A DNA stretch of 64,000 bases from contig CAJXRD010000005.1 of NCBI GenBank assembly GCA_913058295.1, positions 1 to 64,000 of the forward strand, in the 5' to 3' direction. The notes beneath the pieces were generated by a model that saw only the letters and a program-made list of their open reading frames with translations, was not told the origin of the DNA and searched no databases. The stretch is from an uncultured Flavobacteriales bacterium (GTDB lineage: Bacteria; Bacteroidota; Bacteroidia; Flavobacteriales; Flavobacteriaceae). Below, in pieces: positions 16,213-24,932 of this stretch (within the stretch, counting starts at the first letter, position 1; every line of letters begins with the position of its first letter). Position numbers and translations under genes: made by a program.

Positions 16213-19029
16213 TTGAAACTAAGAAATTTTATATTATTAGTTGGACTTCTGTTGGGTATAGGTTCTCAAGCTCAGCATCAAATTACTATTGATGCAACTT
16301 TAGAACCTGAATTGAGAACGATTATTATTTCTCAAGAAATTGTTTATAAAAATAATTCAAAGCTTCCACTTCAAGAAATTTATTTAAACGATTGGGCAAA
16401 TAGTTTTTCAAGTAAAACCACTCCCCTTGCAAAACGTTTTTCTGAAAATTACGAGAGTTCTTTTCATTTTGAACAAAACAAAAAAAGAGGACATTCCTCG
16501 ATAGAGAGTATTGAAAATAACCAAGCAGAAATTTTAATTTGGCAACGAGGGGATGCAGCAGACATTGTAAGGGTAAAACTTGATAAAACCTTAGCACCTG
16601 GAGAATCCTATACCTTAAACCTTAAGTATAATGTAATTCTACCAGATGATAAGTTTACACGATATGGTATTACAAATAGTGGAGATTTTAAGATTCGTTA
16701 TTGGTATTTGTCCCCAGCAGTATTCGATGGAGAATGGCATGCTTACAGTAATAAAGACTTGAACGACTCGTATCTAAGTCCTTCCACTTTCGATATTACT
16801 TTTAAGACACCAAATTATTTTTCAATAGTTTCAGATTTAGAAGTAGTTTCTGAAAGCATTTACGGTAACGATAGAATCACCAAACTCCATGGAGACCAAA
16901 GAATGCAAGCAAAATTGCACATTCTTAAAACTTCAGATTTCACTACCATACAAACAGACAAGTTAGAGTTACTAACCAATCTTACACATCAAAAAGTAAC
17001 GCCCCCAATTAAAGCTTTGGTAGTGGATAGGGTTCTAAATTTTTTAGATGATAAATTAGGAGACTATCCATTTGAAAAAATGATGGTTTCTGAGATTGAT
17101 TATAAAAGAAACCCGGTTTATGGTCTTAACTTATTACCAGAGTTTATCAGCCCCTTTCCTGATGGATTTGAATATGATATCGAAGTTTTAAAAATAATTA
17201 GTCGTACTTATTTAGAAAATACATTAGCGGTAAACCCCAGAGATGATCATTGGTTACTTGGCGCCTTACAGATTTATATTATGATGGATTATGTGGATAC
17301 TTATTATCCAGATATGAAACTTGTAGGTAATCTAAAAAATCTATGGATAGTAAGATGGTTCCACGTTTCCGCATTAGAATTTAACGACCAATATTCTTTT
17401 TTATATATGAATGTTGCGCGAAATAATCTGATGCAAAAATTAACCACTCCTAAGGATTCTCTTTTAAAATTCAATAAGAATATTGCCAACGATTATTATG
17501 GAGGAAGTGGTCTTAAGTATCTTTCAGATTATTTAGGAGAAGATGCCGTTTTAAGTAGTATTAAACAGTTTTATATTGAAAACAAACTAAAACCAGTTAC
17601 TTCTTTAGCTTTCCAAGAAAACCTTGAAAATCATACAGACCTGCCTATAGATTGGTTTTTCGAGGACTTTATAAATAATAGAAGTACTATAGACTATAAA
17701 TTAAAAAAACCTAAGGTTAAAGGTGATTCCATAGAAATTGAAGTCGTCAATAACAGGGCTATAAAAATGCCAGTGTCCATTTATGGTATCAATAAAAAGA
17801 ATGTCATTTTTAAAAAGTGGCTCGAACCCATTGATTCTAGTGTTTTTGTAAAAATACCAACTGCAGATGTTCGTAAAATTGCGCTAAATTATGATGGAGT
17901 TATTCCTGAATTTAACCAACGGAATAATTATAAAAAAACAAAAGGCCTATTAAACAGGCCTTTGCAAGTAAGATTATTTAAAGATATTGAAGATCCAAGG
18001 TATAACCAAATATTTATCATGCCAGATTATGGGTTTAATGTTTATGATGGTATATCCTTAGGGCTTAAATTTTATAATAAAACGGTATTGCCAAAATCTT
18101 TTCATTATCGCATAGAACCCTTATATGCTTTTAAATCTAAAACCATAGTAGGTAGTGGGTCCTTAGTGTTTAATCGTAAACCAGAATTTAGTAAATTATA
18201 TAATATAAATGCTGGTGTTGCAGGTAGTTATTACTCTTATGATGATGGTTTATTTTATAAGAGACTTAGTCCTTTTGTTATTTTCTCCTTTAGAGATAAA
18301 ACGGATCTTAGAAACAATAAAAAACATTTTGTAACCTTCAGAAACGTTACCGTAGATCGGGATGAAAATCCAAACAAACCTTTAGAAACACCAAATTATA
18401 GTGTATTTAATTTTAGATATACCTATTCAAATCCTAATTTGATAAACCATTATAGAGCGAATTTCGATTATCAATTATCCTCTGAATTTAGTAAGGTTTC
18501 TACCACTTTAAAATATCGAAAATTATTTCTAAATAACCGTCAAATTGATGTGAGATTATTTGCTGGAGTTTTTATTAAAAATAACAGCAATGCAAATGAT
18601 GATTTCTTCAGCTTTGCTTTGGACCGTCCTACCGATTATCTTTTCGATTATAATTACTATGGTAGAAGTGACGATACTGGTTTTTTTAGTCAGCAATTAA
18701 TCATCGCAGAAGGTGGTTTTAAATCACAATTAGAACCTGCTTTTTCCAACACTTGGATGACCACTGCGAATGTTAGTACTAATATTTGGCGATGGATTCA
18801 TGCCTATGGAGATATTGGTTTAGTAAATAACAAAAATATAGGAACTGAAACCCTATTTGATAGTGGCTTAAAATTTAGTTTGATAGATGATTATTTTGAA
18901 ATTTATTTTCCTATTTATTCAACCTTAGGTTGGGAAGTTGGTCAATCTCATTATGAAGAGAGAATTCGATTTATCTTTACTATAGATCCCAAAACACTTT
19001 TTGGACTGTTTTCTAGAAAGTGGTATTAA
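16213..19029 (+). CDS. M1-aminopeptidase-like pseudoenzyme fused to a C-terminal beta barrel
   Basis: 938 residues starting at a TTG codon (16213); no ATG precedes the signal peptide MKLRNFILLVGLLLGIGSQA. Residues about 25-490 follow the M1 peptidase layout (N-terminal beta domain, then helical domain), but the motifs fail: the HExxH region reads ISRTYLENTL (about 328), the distal Glu segment reads WLLGALQIYIMM instead of LNEGFA, and the GxMEN-type loop reads YGLNLLP. The last ~350 residues alternate in beta strands and end in ...FSRKWY, as in outer-membrane barrels. I infer a surface- or periplasm-facing binding protein, not a peptidase. Confidence 0.78.
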   Translation: MKLRNFILLVGLLLGIGSQAQHQITIDATLEPELRTIIISQEIVYKNNSKLPLQEIYLNDWANSFSSKTTPLAKRFSENYESSFHFEQNKKRGHSSIESIENNQAEILIWQRGDAADIVRVKLDKTLAPGESYTLNLKYNVILPDDKFTRYGITNSGDFKIRYWYLSPAVFDGEWHAYSNKDLNDSYLSPSTFDITFKTPNYFSIVSDLEVVSESIYGNDRITKLHGDQRMQAKLHILKTSDFTTIQTDKLELLTNLTHQKVTPPIKALVVDRVLNFLDDKLGDYPFEKMMVSEIDYKRNPVYGLNLLPEFISPFPDGFEYDIEVLKIISRTYLENTLAVNPRDDHWLLGALQIYIMMDYVDTYYPDMKLVGNLKNLWIVRWFHVSALEFNDQYSFLYMNVARNNLMQKLTTPKDSLLKFNKNIANDYYGGSGLKYLSDYLGEDAVLSSIKQFYIENKLKPVTSLAFQENLENHTDLPIDWFFEDFINNRSTIDYKLKKPKVKGDSIEIEVVNNRAIKMPVSIYGINKKNVIFKKWLEPIDSSVFVKIPTADVRKIALNYDGVIPEFNQRNNYKKTKGLLNRPLQVRLFKDIEDPRYNQIFIMPDYGFNVYDGISLGLKFYNKTVLPKSFHYRIEPLYAFKSKTIVGSGSLVFNRKPEFSKLYNINAGVAGSYYSYDDGLFYKRLSPFVIFSFRDKTDLRNNKKHFVTFRNVTVDRDENPNKPLETPNYSVFNFRYTYSNPNLINHYRANFDYQLSSEFSKVSTTLKYRKLFLNNRQIDVRLFAGVFIKNNSNANDDFFSFALDRPTDYLFDYNYYGRSDDTGFFSQQLIIAEGGFKSQLEPAFSNTWMTTANVSTNIWRWIHAYGDIGLVNNKNIGTETLFDSGLKFSLIDDYFEIYFPIYSTLGWEVGQSHYEERIRFIFTIDPKTLFGLFSRKWY

Positions 19030-19045
19030 TAAAATTTAAAAATAT

Positions 19046-19273
19046 ATGAATCCTTTTAATAACTGGAGATTAATAATTTTACTTTGCCTTACCTTAGGCT
19101 TAGCTCCTTTTTTTCCTGAACCTCATATTTACGGTAAAATTAATTGGATTATTGGCGGAGCAGAAGGAATGAAGCTTATGGACTGGTTGGATACTCTTCT
19201 ACACGGTATTCCTTGGATTTTATTGTTTAGACTCGTAATTATTAAAAGGTTAGCCGCTTCAAAAAGCATTTAA
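19046..19273 (+). CDS. Small membrane protein of unknown function
   Basis: 75 residues with two hydrophobic segments, LIILLCLTLGLAPFF (about 9-23) and IPWILLFRLVIIKRL at the end, separated by a short polar loop (GKINWIIGGAEGMKLMDWLD). I do not recognise the family. It starts 17 bp after the M1-like/barrel gene on the same strand and is probably cotranscribed. Confidence 0.6.
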   Translation: MNPFNNWRLIILLCLTLGLAPFFPEPHIYGKINWIIGGAEGMKLMDWLDTLLHGIPWILLFRLVIIKRLAASKSI

Positions 19274-19314
19274 TTTCTTTGAATAATCTCTTTTTAGTAG
19301 GCTAAAAATTGACA

Positions 19315-19345
19315 TTGCATAAAATTTCAATTTTCACTACTTTTG
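19315..19345 (+). promoter_or_regulatory. Promoter of the fused keto-acid dehydrogenase E1 gene
   Basis: A -33 element TTG (19315-19317) and a -7 box TACTTTTG (19338-19345) are separated by 20 bp, matching the Bacteroidota sigma-A architecture. The ATG at 19370 lies 24 bp after the -7 box. Confidence 0.7.
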
Positions 19346-19369
19346 CAAAACCTAATACCACACAATTTT

Positions 19370-21784
19370 ATGCAAACAAACCCACAAACAAACGGTAAAT
19401 TATCATTCGAAGATTTTAAATCTGAAATTCTTAATGACTATAAAATCGCTGTAACCAGTAGAGAATGTAGTTATTTGGGACGTAGAGAAGTTTTAACTGG
19501 GAAGGCAAAGTTTGGTATTTTTGGTGATGGTAAAGAAGTACCTCAATTAGCTTGGGCTAAGGTATTTAAAAAAGGAGATTGGCGTAGTGGTTATTACCGA
19601 GATCAAACCTTTATGATGGCTATTGGGAAGTTAACGATCCAACAATTTTTTGCAGGGTTATATGGGCATACCGATATAGAAGCAGATCCAATGAGTGCTG
19701 GAAGACAAATGGGAGGTCATTTTTCTACCCATACGATCAACGAAGATGGTTCATGGAAAGATCTTACCAAACAAAAAAATAGTAGCCCTGATATTTCTCC
19801 AACCGCTGGGCAAATGCCTAGATTAGTAGGATTGGCTCAGGCTTCAAAAATATACAGAAACGTAAAAGAATTAGAAGGATATACTTCTTTTTCAGATCAC
19901 GGAAATGAGGTCGCCTGGGGTACCATTGGTAACGCAAGTACGAGTGAAGGACTTTTTTGGGAATCCATTAATGCTGCTGGAGTAATTCAGATTCCTATGG
20001 TTATTAATGTTTGGGATGACGAGTATGGAATTTCAGTTCACGCAAAATACCAAACAACCAAAGAAAATATTTCAGAAATTCTAAAAGGATTTCAACGTAC
20101 CGATAATGAAAAAGGATATGAAATTATTCGTGTACATGGTTGGGATTATCCAAGTTTAATTGAAGCATACCAAAAAGCTTCTACCATTGCTAGAGAAGAG
20201 CATGTACCTGTATTAATTCATGTAAACGAACTTACACAGCCTCAAGGACACTCCACTAGTGGATCTCACGAACGTTACAAGGACAAAAATAGATTGGCTT
20301 GGGAAAAAGAATGGGATTGTAATAAAAAATTACGAGAATGGATTATTGCTAATGATTTCGCAAGCGAAGAAGAACTATCTGGATTAGAAAAATCTATTAA
20401 GAAAGAAGTTCGTGAAGGGAAAAGTGCGGCTTGGAAAGCTTTTTTAGCCCCACAAGTTCAAGAACAAAAAGAAGCATTAACTTTAATTAATAATGCTGCT
20501 GAAAAAAGTGCCAATAAAGTTTTTATAAATAAAGTTGTAGAATTATTATCTTCTAAAAAAGAGCCTATACGAAGAGAAATAATTGGTGCAGCAAGAAAAT
20601 CATTACGTTATTTAATTGGTGAGAATACCGTTGAGAAAAAACAACTTAATGATTGGATCGAAAACTATTTCGAAGTCATCGAACCTAAATACAGTGCGCA
20701 TTTATATTCTGAAGCAATAGAAAATGCAAAAACTATTTCAGAAATAAAACCGATTTATAATGATAATTCTGAAGATGTGGACGGTAGAATTATTCTTAGA
20801 GATAATTTTGATGCTATTTTAACCAGACACCCAGAAGTGTATATTTTTGGTGAAGATAGTGGAGCGATCGGAGATGTAAATCAAGGCTTAGAAGGATTAC
20901 AAGATAAATTTGGTGAAGAGCGTGTTGCTGATGCAGGAATTAGAGAAGCTACCATTTTAGGGCAAGGTATAGGGATGTCTATGAGAGGCTTACGCCCTAT
21001 TGCAGAGATTCAATACTTAGATTATATCCTTTATTGTTTACAAATCATGAGTGATGATCTTGCAACAGTTCGTTACCGTACCAATGGCAAACAAAAAGCA
21101 CCCCTTATTGTTCGTACTCGTGGGCATCGTTTAGAAGGAATTTGGCACAGTGGATCTCAAATGGGTGGATTAGTTCATTTACTACGTGGAATGTATATTT
21201 TAGTTCCTCGTGATATGACAAAAGCGGTTGGATTTTATAATACTCTTTTAAAAACAGACGAACCTGCTTTAGTAATAGAATGCTTAAATGGGTACCGTTT
21301 AAAAGAAAAAATGCCTTCCAACCTAACAGAAATTAGAACTCCTATTGGAGTTGTTGAAACAGTTAAAGAAGGAAGTGATATCACCCTAGTTTCTTACGGA
21401 AGTACTTTACGTATTGTACAAGAAGCAGCTATTGAATTATTACAAGTAGGAATTAACGCTGAAGTGATAGACATTCAAACACTATTGCCATTAGACATCA
21501 ATCATGATTTAGTAAAAAGTGTTGCCAAAACAAATAGATTATTGGTAATTGATGAAGATGTACCCGGTGGAGCATCCGCTTATATTATGCAAACTATTTT
21601 GGATGATCAGAATGGATATCAATATTTGGATAGCAAACCCCAAACCCTAGCTGCAAAACAACATCGACCTGCCTATGGTACAGATGGGGATTATTTTTCT
21701 AAACCACAGTTGGAAGATATTTTCGAAAAAGTGTATGCAATGATGCATGAAGCAAATCCTAGTGATTTTCCAAAACTTAGATAA
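19370..21784 (+). CDS. Fused 2-oxoacid dehydrogenase E1 (alpha-beta), branched-chain type
   Basis: 804 residues from the ATG at 19370; an in-frame TTG at 19343 lies inside the promoter. The first ~460 residues are the E1-alpha half (AGRQMGGHFSTH, WGTIGNASTSEG, VWDDEYGIS) and residues ~470-804 the E1-beta half (FGEDSGAIGDVNQGLEGLQ, GMSMRGLRPIAEIQY, IDEDVPGGASAYIMQ). It would decarboxylate 2-oxoacids with thiamine diphosphate as part of an E1-E2-E3 complex; branched-chain substrates are the usual assignment. The TPP/Mg motif reads GNA-x26-DD (N188, D216-D217) instead of GDG-x26-NN. No E2 or E3 gene is adjacent. Confidence 0.88.
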   Translation: MQTNPQTNGKLSFEDFKSEILNDYKIAVTSRECSYLGRREVLTGKAKFGIFGDGKEVPQLAWAKVFKKGDWRSGYYRDQTFMMAIGKLTIQQFFAGLYGHTDIEADPMSAGRQMGGHFSTHTINEDGSWKDLTKQKNSSPDISPTAGQMPRLVGLAQASKIYRNVKELEGYTSFSDHGNEVAWGTIGNASTSEGLFWESINAAGVIQIPMVINVWDDEYGISVHAKYQTTKENISEILKGFQRTDNEKGYEIIRVHGWDYPSLIEAYQKASTIAREEHVPVLIHVNELTQPQGHSTSGSHERYKDKNRLAWEKEWDCNKKLREWIIANDFASEEELSGLEKSIKKEVREGKSAAWKAFLAPQVQEQKEALTLINNAAEKSANKVFINKVVELLSSKKEPIRREIIGAARKSLRYLIGENTVEKKQLNDWIENYFEVIEPKYSAHLYSEAIENAKTISEIKPIYNDNSEDVDGRIILRDNFDAILTRHPEVYIFGEDSGAIGDVNQGLEGLQDKFGEERVADAGIREATILGQGIGMSMRGLRPIAEIQYLDYILYCLQIMSDDLATVRYRTNGKQKAPLIVRTRGHRLEGIWHSGSQMGGLVHLLRGMYILVPRDMTKAVGFYNTLLKTDEPALVIECLNGYRLKEKMPSNLTEIRTPIGVVETVKEGSDITLVSYGSTLRIVQEAAIELLQVGINAEVIDIQTLLPLDINHDLVKSVAKTNRLLVIDEDVPGGASAYIMQTILDDQNGYQYLDSKPQTLAAKQHRPAYGTDGDYFSKPQLEDIFEKVYAMMHEANPSDFPKLR

Positions 21785-21789
21785 GCAAA

Positions 21790-21815
21790 ATAGGATTTTT
21801 AAATAATTATCCTAT
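21790..21815. repeat. Short inverted repeat after the E1 gene
   Basis: ATAGGAT (21790-21796) and ATCCTAT (21809-21815) form a 7-bp stem with a 12-nt loop, 5 bp after the E1 stop. No T-tract follows, so it is at most a weak terminator or part of the asnB leader region. Confidence 0.35.
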
Positions 21816-21845
21816 ATTTACAATACAAATCAAATAGATACGACA

Positions 21846-21890
21846 ATGTTTTATTCTAATATTAATAATAACTTTAATAATACCCCTTAA
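21846..21890 (+). CDS. Asn-rich leader peptide of asnB
   Basis: A 14-codon frame starting at ATG 21846 and ending at TAA 21888-21890 encodes MFYSNINNNFNNTP. Six of the 14 codons are Asn (five AAT, one AAC), clustered at codons 5, 7-9 and 11-12. It lies 127 bp before asnB and ends 27 nt before a strong terminator stem. The position and composition match the leader peptides of ribosome-mediated attenuators, where scarcity of the charged tRNA stalls the ribosome. No Shine-Dalgarno is visible, which is usual in this phylum. Translation is not proven. Confidence 0.7.
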   Translation: MFYSNINNNFNNTP

Positions 21891-21892
21891 CA

Positions 21893-21951
21893 AAAACTTG
21901 TCGAGAACATATATGCGCCTGTCAAGTTTTAATTTGACAGGCTTTTTTTTT
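21893..21951 (+). promoter_or_regulatory. Asparagine-responsive transcription attenuator (antiterminator/terminator)
   Basis: The terminator is GCCTGTCAA (21917-21925) paired with TTGACAGGC (21934-21942), followed by nine Ts (21943-21951). A competing strand begins 3 nt after the leader stop. AAAACTTG (21893-21900) pairs perfectly with CAAGTTTT (21923-21930), and CTTGTCGA (21897-21904) pairs with TTGACAGG (21934-21941) with two G-U pairs. A ribosome finishing the leader would cover 21893-21904 and let the terminator form. One stalled at the Asn codons would leave that strand free and favour readthrough into asnB. The mechanism is inferred; the pairings are seen. Confidence 0.68.
21917..21951 (+). 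terminator. Intrinsic terminator in the asnB leader
   Basis: Perfect 9-bp stem, extendable by one G-U pair, with an 8-nt loop and a run of nine Ts. It stands 65 bp upstream of the asnB start and transcription toward asnB must pass it. Confidence 0.88.
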
Positions 21952-22016
21952 GTGCTTCGACAAGCTCAGCAACCAAAAAAAACAAGCTCAATAATAATAA
22001 TAAAAAAAAAAAAATC

Positions 22017-23693
22017 ATGTGCGGAATTGTATGCGCTTTTAACCTAAAGCAAGTCTCAGAGAAACTAAGACCTCAAATATTGGGAATGTCCAAAAACATC
22101 AGACATCGTGGTCCCGATTGGAGCGGTATTTTTAGTAATGACAAATCTATTATGGCTCACGAAAGATTGGCTATCGTAGATCCTACTTCAGGGAAACAAC
22201 CTTTGTTTTCTGAAGATCAAAATTTTGTATTGGCTGCAAATGGGGAAATTTATAATCATTTAGAATTGCGTAAACAATTAGAAGACGAATCGAAAAACAC
22301 TTATAACTTTCAAACAAAGTCAGATTGCGAAGTCATTCTCGCTTTATACCAAGAAAAGGGAGTTTCTTTTTTAGATGAGCTCAATGGTATTTTTGGTTTT
22401 GCCTTATATGATGTGTCTAAAGACGAATATTTTATTGCTCGAGATCATATGGGAATTATCCCTTTATATATGGGTTGGGATGAAAACGGCACTTTTTATG
22501 TTGCTTCCGAACTAAAAGCATTAGAAGGAGTTTGTACTAAAATTGAACTCTTCCCTCCTGGTCATTATTTACATAGTTCGGATGGGGAATTGAAACGATG
22601 GTACCAAAGAGATTGGCAAGATTATGGCGCTGTAAAAGAGAATGAAACTAATATTAAAGAGCTTCGTAAAGCTTTAGAAGACGCGGTACACAGACAGTTA
22701 ATGAGCGATGTACCTTATGGAGTTTTGCTTTCTGGTGGATTGGATTCTTCCATAACCTCAGCAATTGCAAAAAAATATGCAGAAAAACGTATAGAAAGTG
22801 ATGATAAAGATAAGGCCTGGTGGCCTAGACTTCACTCCTTTGCTATAGGATTGGAGGGCTCTCCAGATTTAGCTGCTGCAAGAAAAGTAGCCGATCATTT
22901 AGATACTGTACACCATGAAATTAAATTTACCATACAAGAAGGAATAGATGCTTTGCATGATGTAATATATCATTTAGAAACCTATGACATTACCACTATT
23001 CGAGCTTCCACTCCTATGTATTTATTGGCAAGAGCAATTAAAGCTATGGGAATTAAAATGGTGCTTTCTGGCGAAGGAGCCGATGAGATTTTTGGAGGCT
23101 ATTTGTATTTTCATAAAGCTCCATCCGCAAAAGATTTTCATGAGGAGACGGTTAGAAAATTAGATAAATTACATATGTACGATTGCCTTCGTGCAAACAA
23201 ATCATTAGCAGCCTGGGGAATTGAAGGAAGAGTTCCTTTTTTAGATAAAGAATTTATGGATGTTGCGATGCGTATCAACCCACAGGATAAAATGATTAAT
23301 GGCGAACGGATGGAGAAATGGGTCCTTAGAAAAGCTTTTGAAGATCTACTACCCGAAAGTGTGGCATGGAGACAAAAGGAACAATTTAGTGATGGTGTTG
23401 GCTATAGCTGGATTGATACTTTAAAAGAAATGGTAGAAAAAGAAGTTACCGATGAGCAATTAGCAAACGCGCATTATAAGTTTCCTATTCAAGCTCCAAC
23501 CAGCAAAGAAGAGTTTTATTATCGTTCTATTTTTACGAAACATTTTCCTAGTGATACTGCGGCTTGGTCTGTACCACAAGAAGCCTCTGTTGCTTGTAGC
23601 TCTAAAATAGCATTAGAATGGGATGAAAGTTTTAAAAACATGAACGATCCAAGTGGAAGAGCAGTTGCTAATGTTCATGATGATGCCTATTAA
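22017..23693 (+). CDS. asnB: Asparagine synthase (glutamine-hydrolysing)
   Basis: 558 residues. Cys2 after the initiator Met is the class II glutaminase nucleophile (MCGIVCAF). The N-terminal amidotransferase half has RHRGPDWSG and NGEIYNH. The synthetase half has the pyrophosphate loop LLSGGLDSS, LSGEGADEIFGGY and the C-terminal GRVPFLDKEFMDVAM. It converts aspartate, glutamine and ATP to asparagine, glutamate and AMP. Length matches AsnB-type enzymes. It is preceded by a leader peptide and terminator at 21846-21951 that suggest control by asparagine supply. The coding start follows a very A-rich leader. It converges with menB, 14 bp away. Confidence 0.96.
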   Translation: MCGIVCAFNLKQVSEKLRPQILGMSKNIRHRGPDWSGIFSNDKSIMAHERLAIVDPTSGKQPLFSEDQNFVLAANGEIYNHLELRKQLEDESKNTYNFQTKSDCEVILALYQEKGVSFLDELNGIFGFALYDVSKDEYFIARDHMGIIPLYMGWDENGTFYVASELKALEGVCTKIELFPPGHYLHSSDGELKRWYQRDWQDYGAVKENETNIKELRKALEDAVHRQLMSDVPYGVLLSGGLDSSITSAIAKKYAEKRIESDDKDKAWWPRLHSFAIGLEGSPDLAAARKVADHLDTVHHEIKFTIQEGIDALHDVIYHLETYDITTIRASTPMYLLARAIKAMGIKMVLSGEGADEIFGGYLYFHKAPSAKDFHEETVRKLDKLHMYDCLRANKSLAAWGIEGRVPFLDKEFMDVAMRINPQDKMINGERMEKWVLRKAFEDLLPESVAWRQKEQFSDGVGYSWIDTLKEMVEKEVTDEQLANAHYKFPIQAPTSKEEFYYRSIFTKHFPSDTAAWSVPQEASVACSSKIALEWDESFKNMNDPSGRAVANVHDDAY

Positions 23694-23707
23694 ATTTTTA
23701 CAGTTTA

Positions 23708-24547
23708 TTATGGAAGCCATTTTTTATCAAAATTTGGCTTTCTTTTTTCTAAGAAAGCATCTCTACCTTCTTTTGCTTCATCAGTCATATAAGCAAGACG
23801 AGTTGCTTCTCCTGCAAATACTTGTTGTCCTACCATACCATCATCGGTAAGGTTCATTGCGAATTTTAGCATTTTAATAGAAGTTGGAGATTTTGCCAAG
23901 ATTTCTTGTGCCCATTCAAAAGCAGTATCTTCTAATTCTTCATGTGGAATTACGGCATTTACCATTCCCATTTCAAAAGCTTCTTGTGCAGAATAATTTC
24001 TTCCGAGAAAAAATATTTCCCGAGCTTTCTTTTGTCCTACCATTTTTGCTAGGTATGCACTTCCGTAGCCACCATCAAAACTAGTTACATCAGCATCGGT
24101 TTGTTTAAAAATGGCATGTTCTTTACTTGCCAAGGTTAAATCACAAACTACGTGAAGACTATGCCCTCCTCCTACTGCCCAACCTGGCACCACACAAATC
24201 ACCGCTTTTGGCATAAAACGAATCATACGTTGTAAGTCTAAAATATTTAATCGATGGTATCCATCTTCTCCTACATATCCTTGATGACCGCGAGCTTTTT
24301 GATCTCCACCACTACAAAAACTATATACCCCATCTTTAGAAGAAGGACCTTCAGCAGAAAGGAGTACTACACCAATAGAAGTATCTTCTTGGGCATCGTA
24401 AAATGCATCTAATAATTCACTGGTAGTTTTTGGCCTAAAAGCATTGCGAACATCCGGTCGGTTAAATGCAACTCTTGCCACACCATCACATTTTTTATAG
24501 GTGATGTCTGTATATTCTTTAGCGGTTTTCCAATTGGGAGAATTCAT
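23708..24547 (-). CDS. menB: 1,4-dihydroxy-2-naphthoyl-CoA synthase
   Basis: 279 residues of the crotonase superfamily. MenB-specific text is visible: FNRPDVRNAFRPKT, FCSGGDQKARG, VVPGWAVGGGHSLHVVCDLTLAS, the catalytic-site DADVTSFDGGYGSAYLAK, and the C-terminal DEAKEGRDAFLEKRKPNF. It closes the second naphthoquinone ring from o-succinylbenzoyl-CoA in menaquinone synthesis. No other men gene lies beside it. Confidence 0.96.
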   Translation of the reverse strand: MNSPNWKTAKEYTDITYKKCDGVARVAFNRPDVRNAFRPKTTSELLDAFYDAQEDTSIGVVLLSAEGPSSKDGVYSFCSGGDQKARGHQGYVGEDGYHRLNILDLQRMIRFMPKAVICVVPGWAVGGGHSLHVVCDLTLASKEHAIFKQTDADVTSFDGGYGSAYLAKMVGQKKAREIFFLGRNYSAQEAFEMGMVNAVIPHEELEDTAFEWAQEILAKSPTSIKMLKFAMNLTDDGMVGQQVFAGEATRLAYMTDEAKEGRDAFLEKRKPNFDKKWLP

Positions 24548-24639
24548 GGTTTCTATTTTAAGGTAAATATAGAAAAGAGTGCTGGAAAAACATCCACTTT
24601 AGACTGACAATTATCATAACTTTTTAGACTTTTCACTCG

Positions 24640-24647
24640 TAACTTTG
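24640..24647 (+). promoter_or_regulatory. -7 box for the 2-oxoacid:ferredoxin oxidoreductase operon
   Basis: TAACTTTG matches TAnnTTTG and lies 39 bp before the ferredoxin-subunit ATG at 24687. A -33 TTG is not evident. Confidence 0.5.
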
Positions 24648-24686
24648 AGTAAAATTTTGAGAAATAATATTTAAATTATTATTAAA

Positions 24687-24911
24687 ATGGCAAAAGTAAA
24701 AGGAGCGATAGTTGTTGATACAGAAAAATGCAAAGGCTGTGAAGTATGCATGCCTGTTTGCCAAGACAATGTTATCAGCATGTCTAAAGAAGTAAATCGT
24801 AAAGGGTACCATTATGCATATATGAGCGATCCCAAAGCTTGTAACGGTTGTACTAACTGTGGTTTAGTATGTCCAGACAGAGCAATCACTGTCTACAGAA
24901 TGAAAGTTTAA
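24687..24911 (+). CDS. 2-oxoacid:ferredoxin oxidoreductase, delta (2[4Fe-4S]) subunit
   Basis: 74 residues with two ferredoxin-type cluster motifs, CKGCEVCMPVC (about 13-23) and CNGCTNCGLVCP (about 51-62), which would bind two [4Fe-4S] clusters. It is the electron-transfer subunit of the enzyme encoded by the next three genes, passing electrons from the TPP-bound intermediate to a soluble ferredoxin. First gene of the D-A-B-C operon, 21 bp before the alpha subunit. Confidence 0.92.
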   Translation: MAKVKGAIVVDTEKCKGCEVCMPVCQDNVISMSKEVNRKGYHYAYMSDPKACNGCTNCGLVCPDRAITVYRMKV

Positions 24912-24932
24912 CAGCATTTAAACAATAAAAAA

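Noticed and set aside
19046-19273. Spurious frame
   Set aside because: I considered rejecting it because it is short and unrecognised, but it has two clear membrane helices and sits in an operon, so it was kept at moderate confidence.
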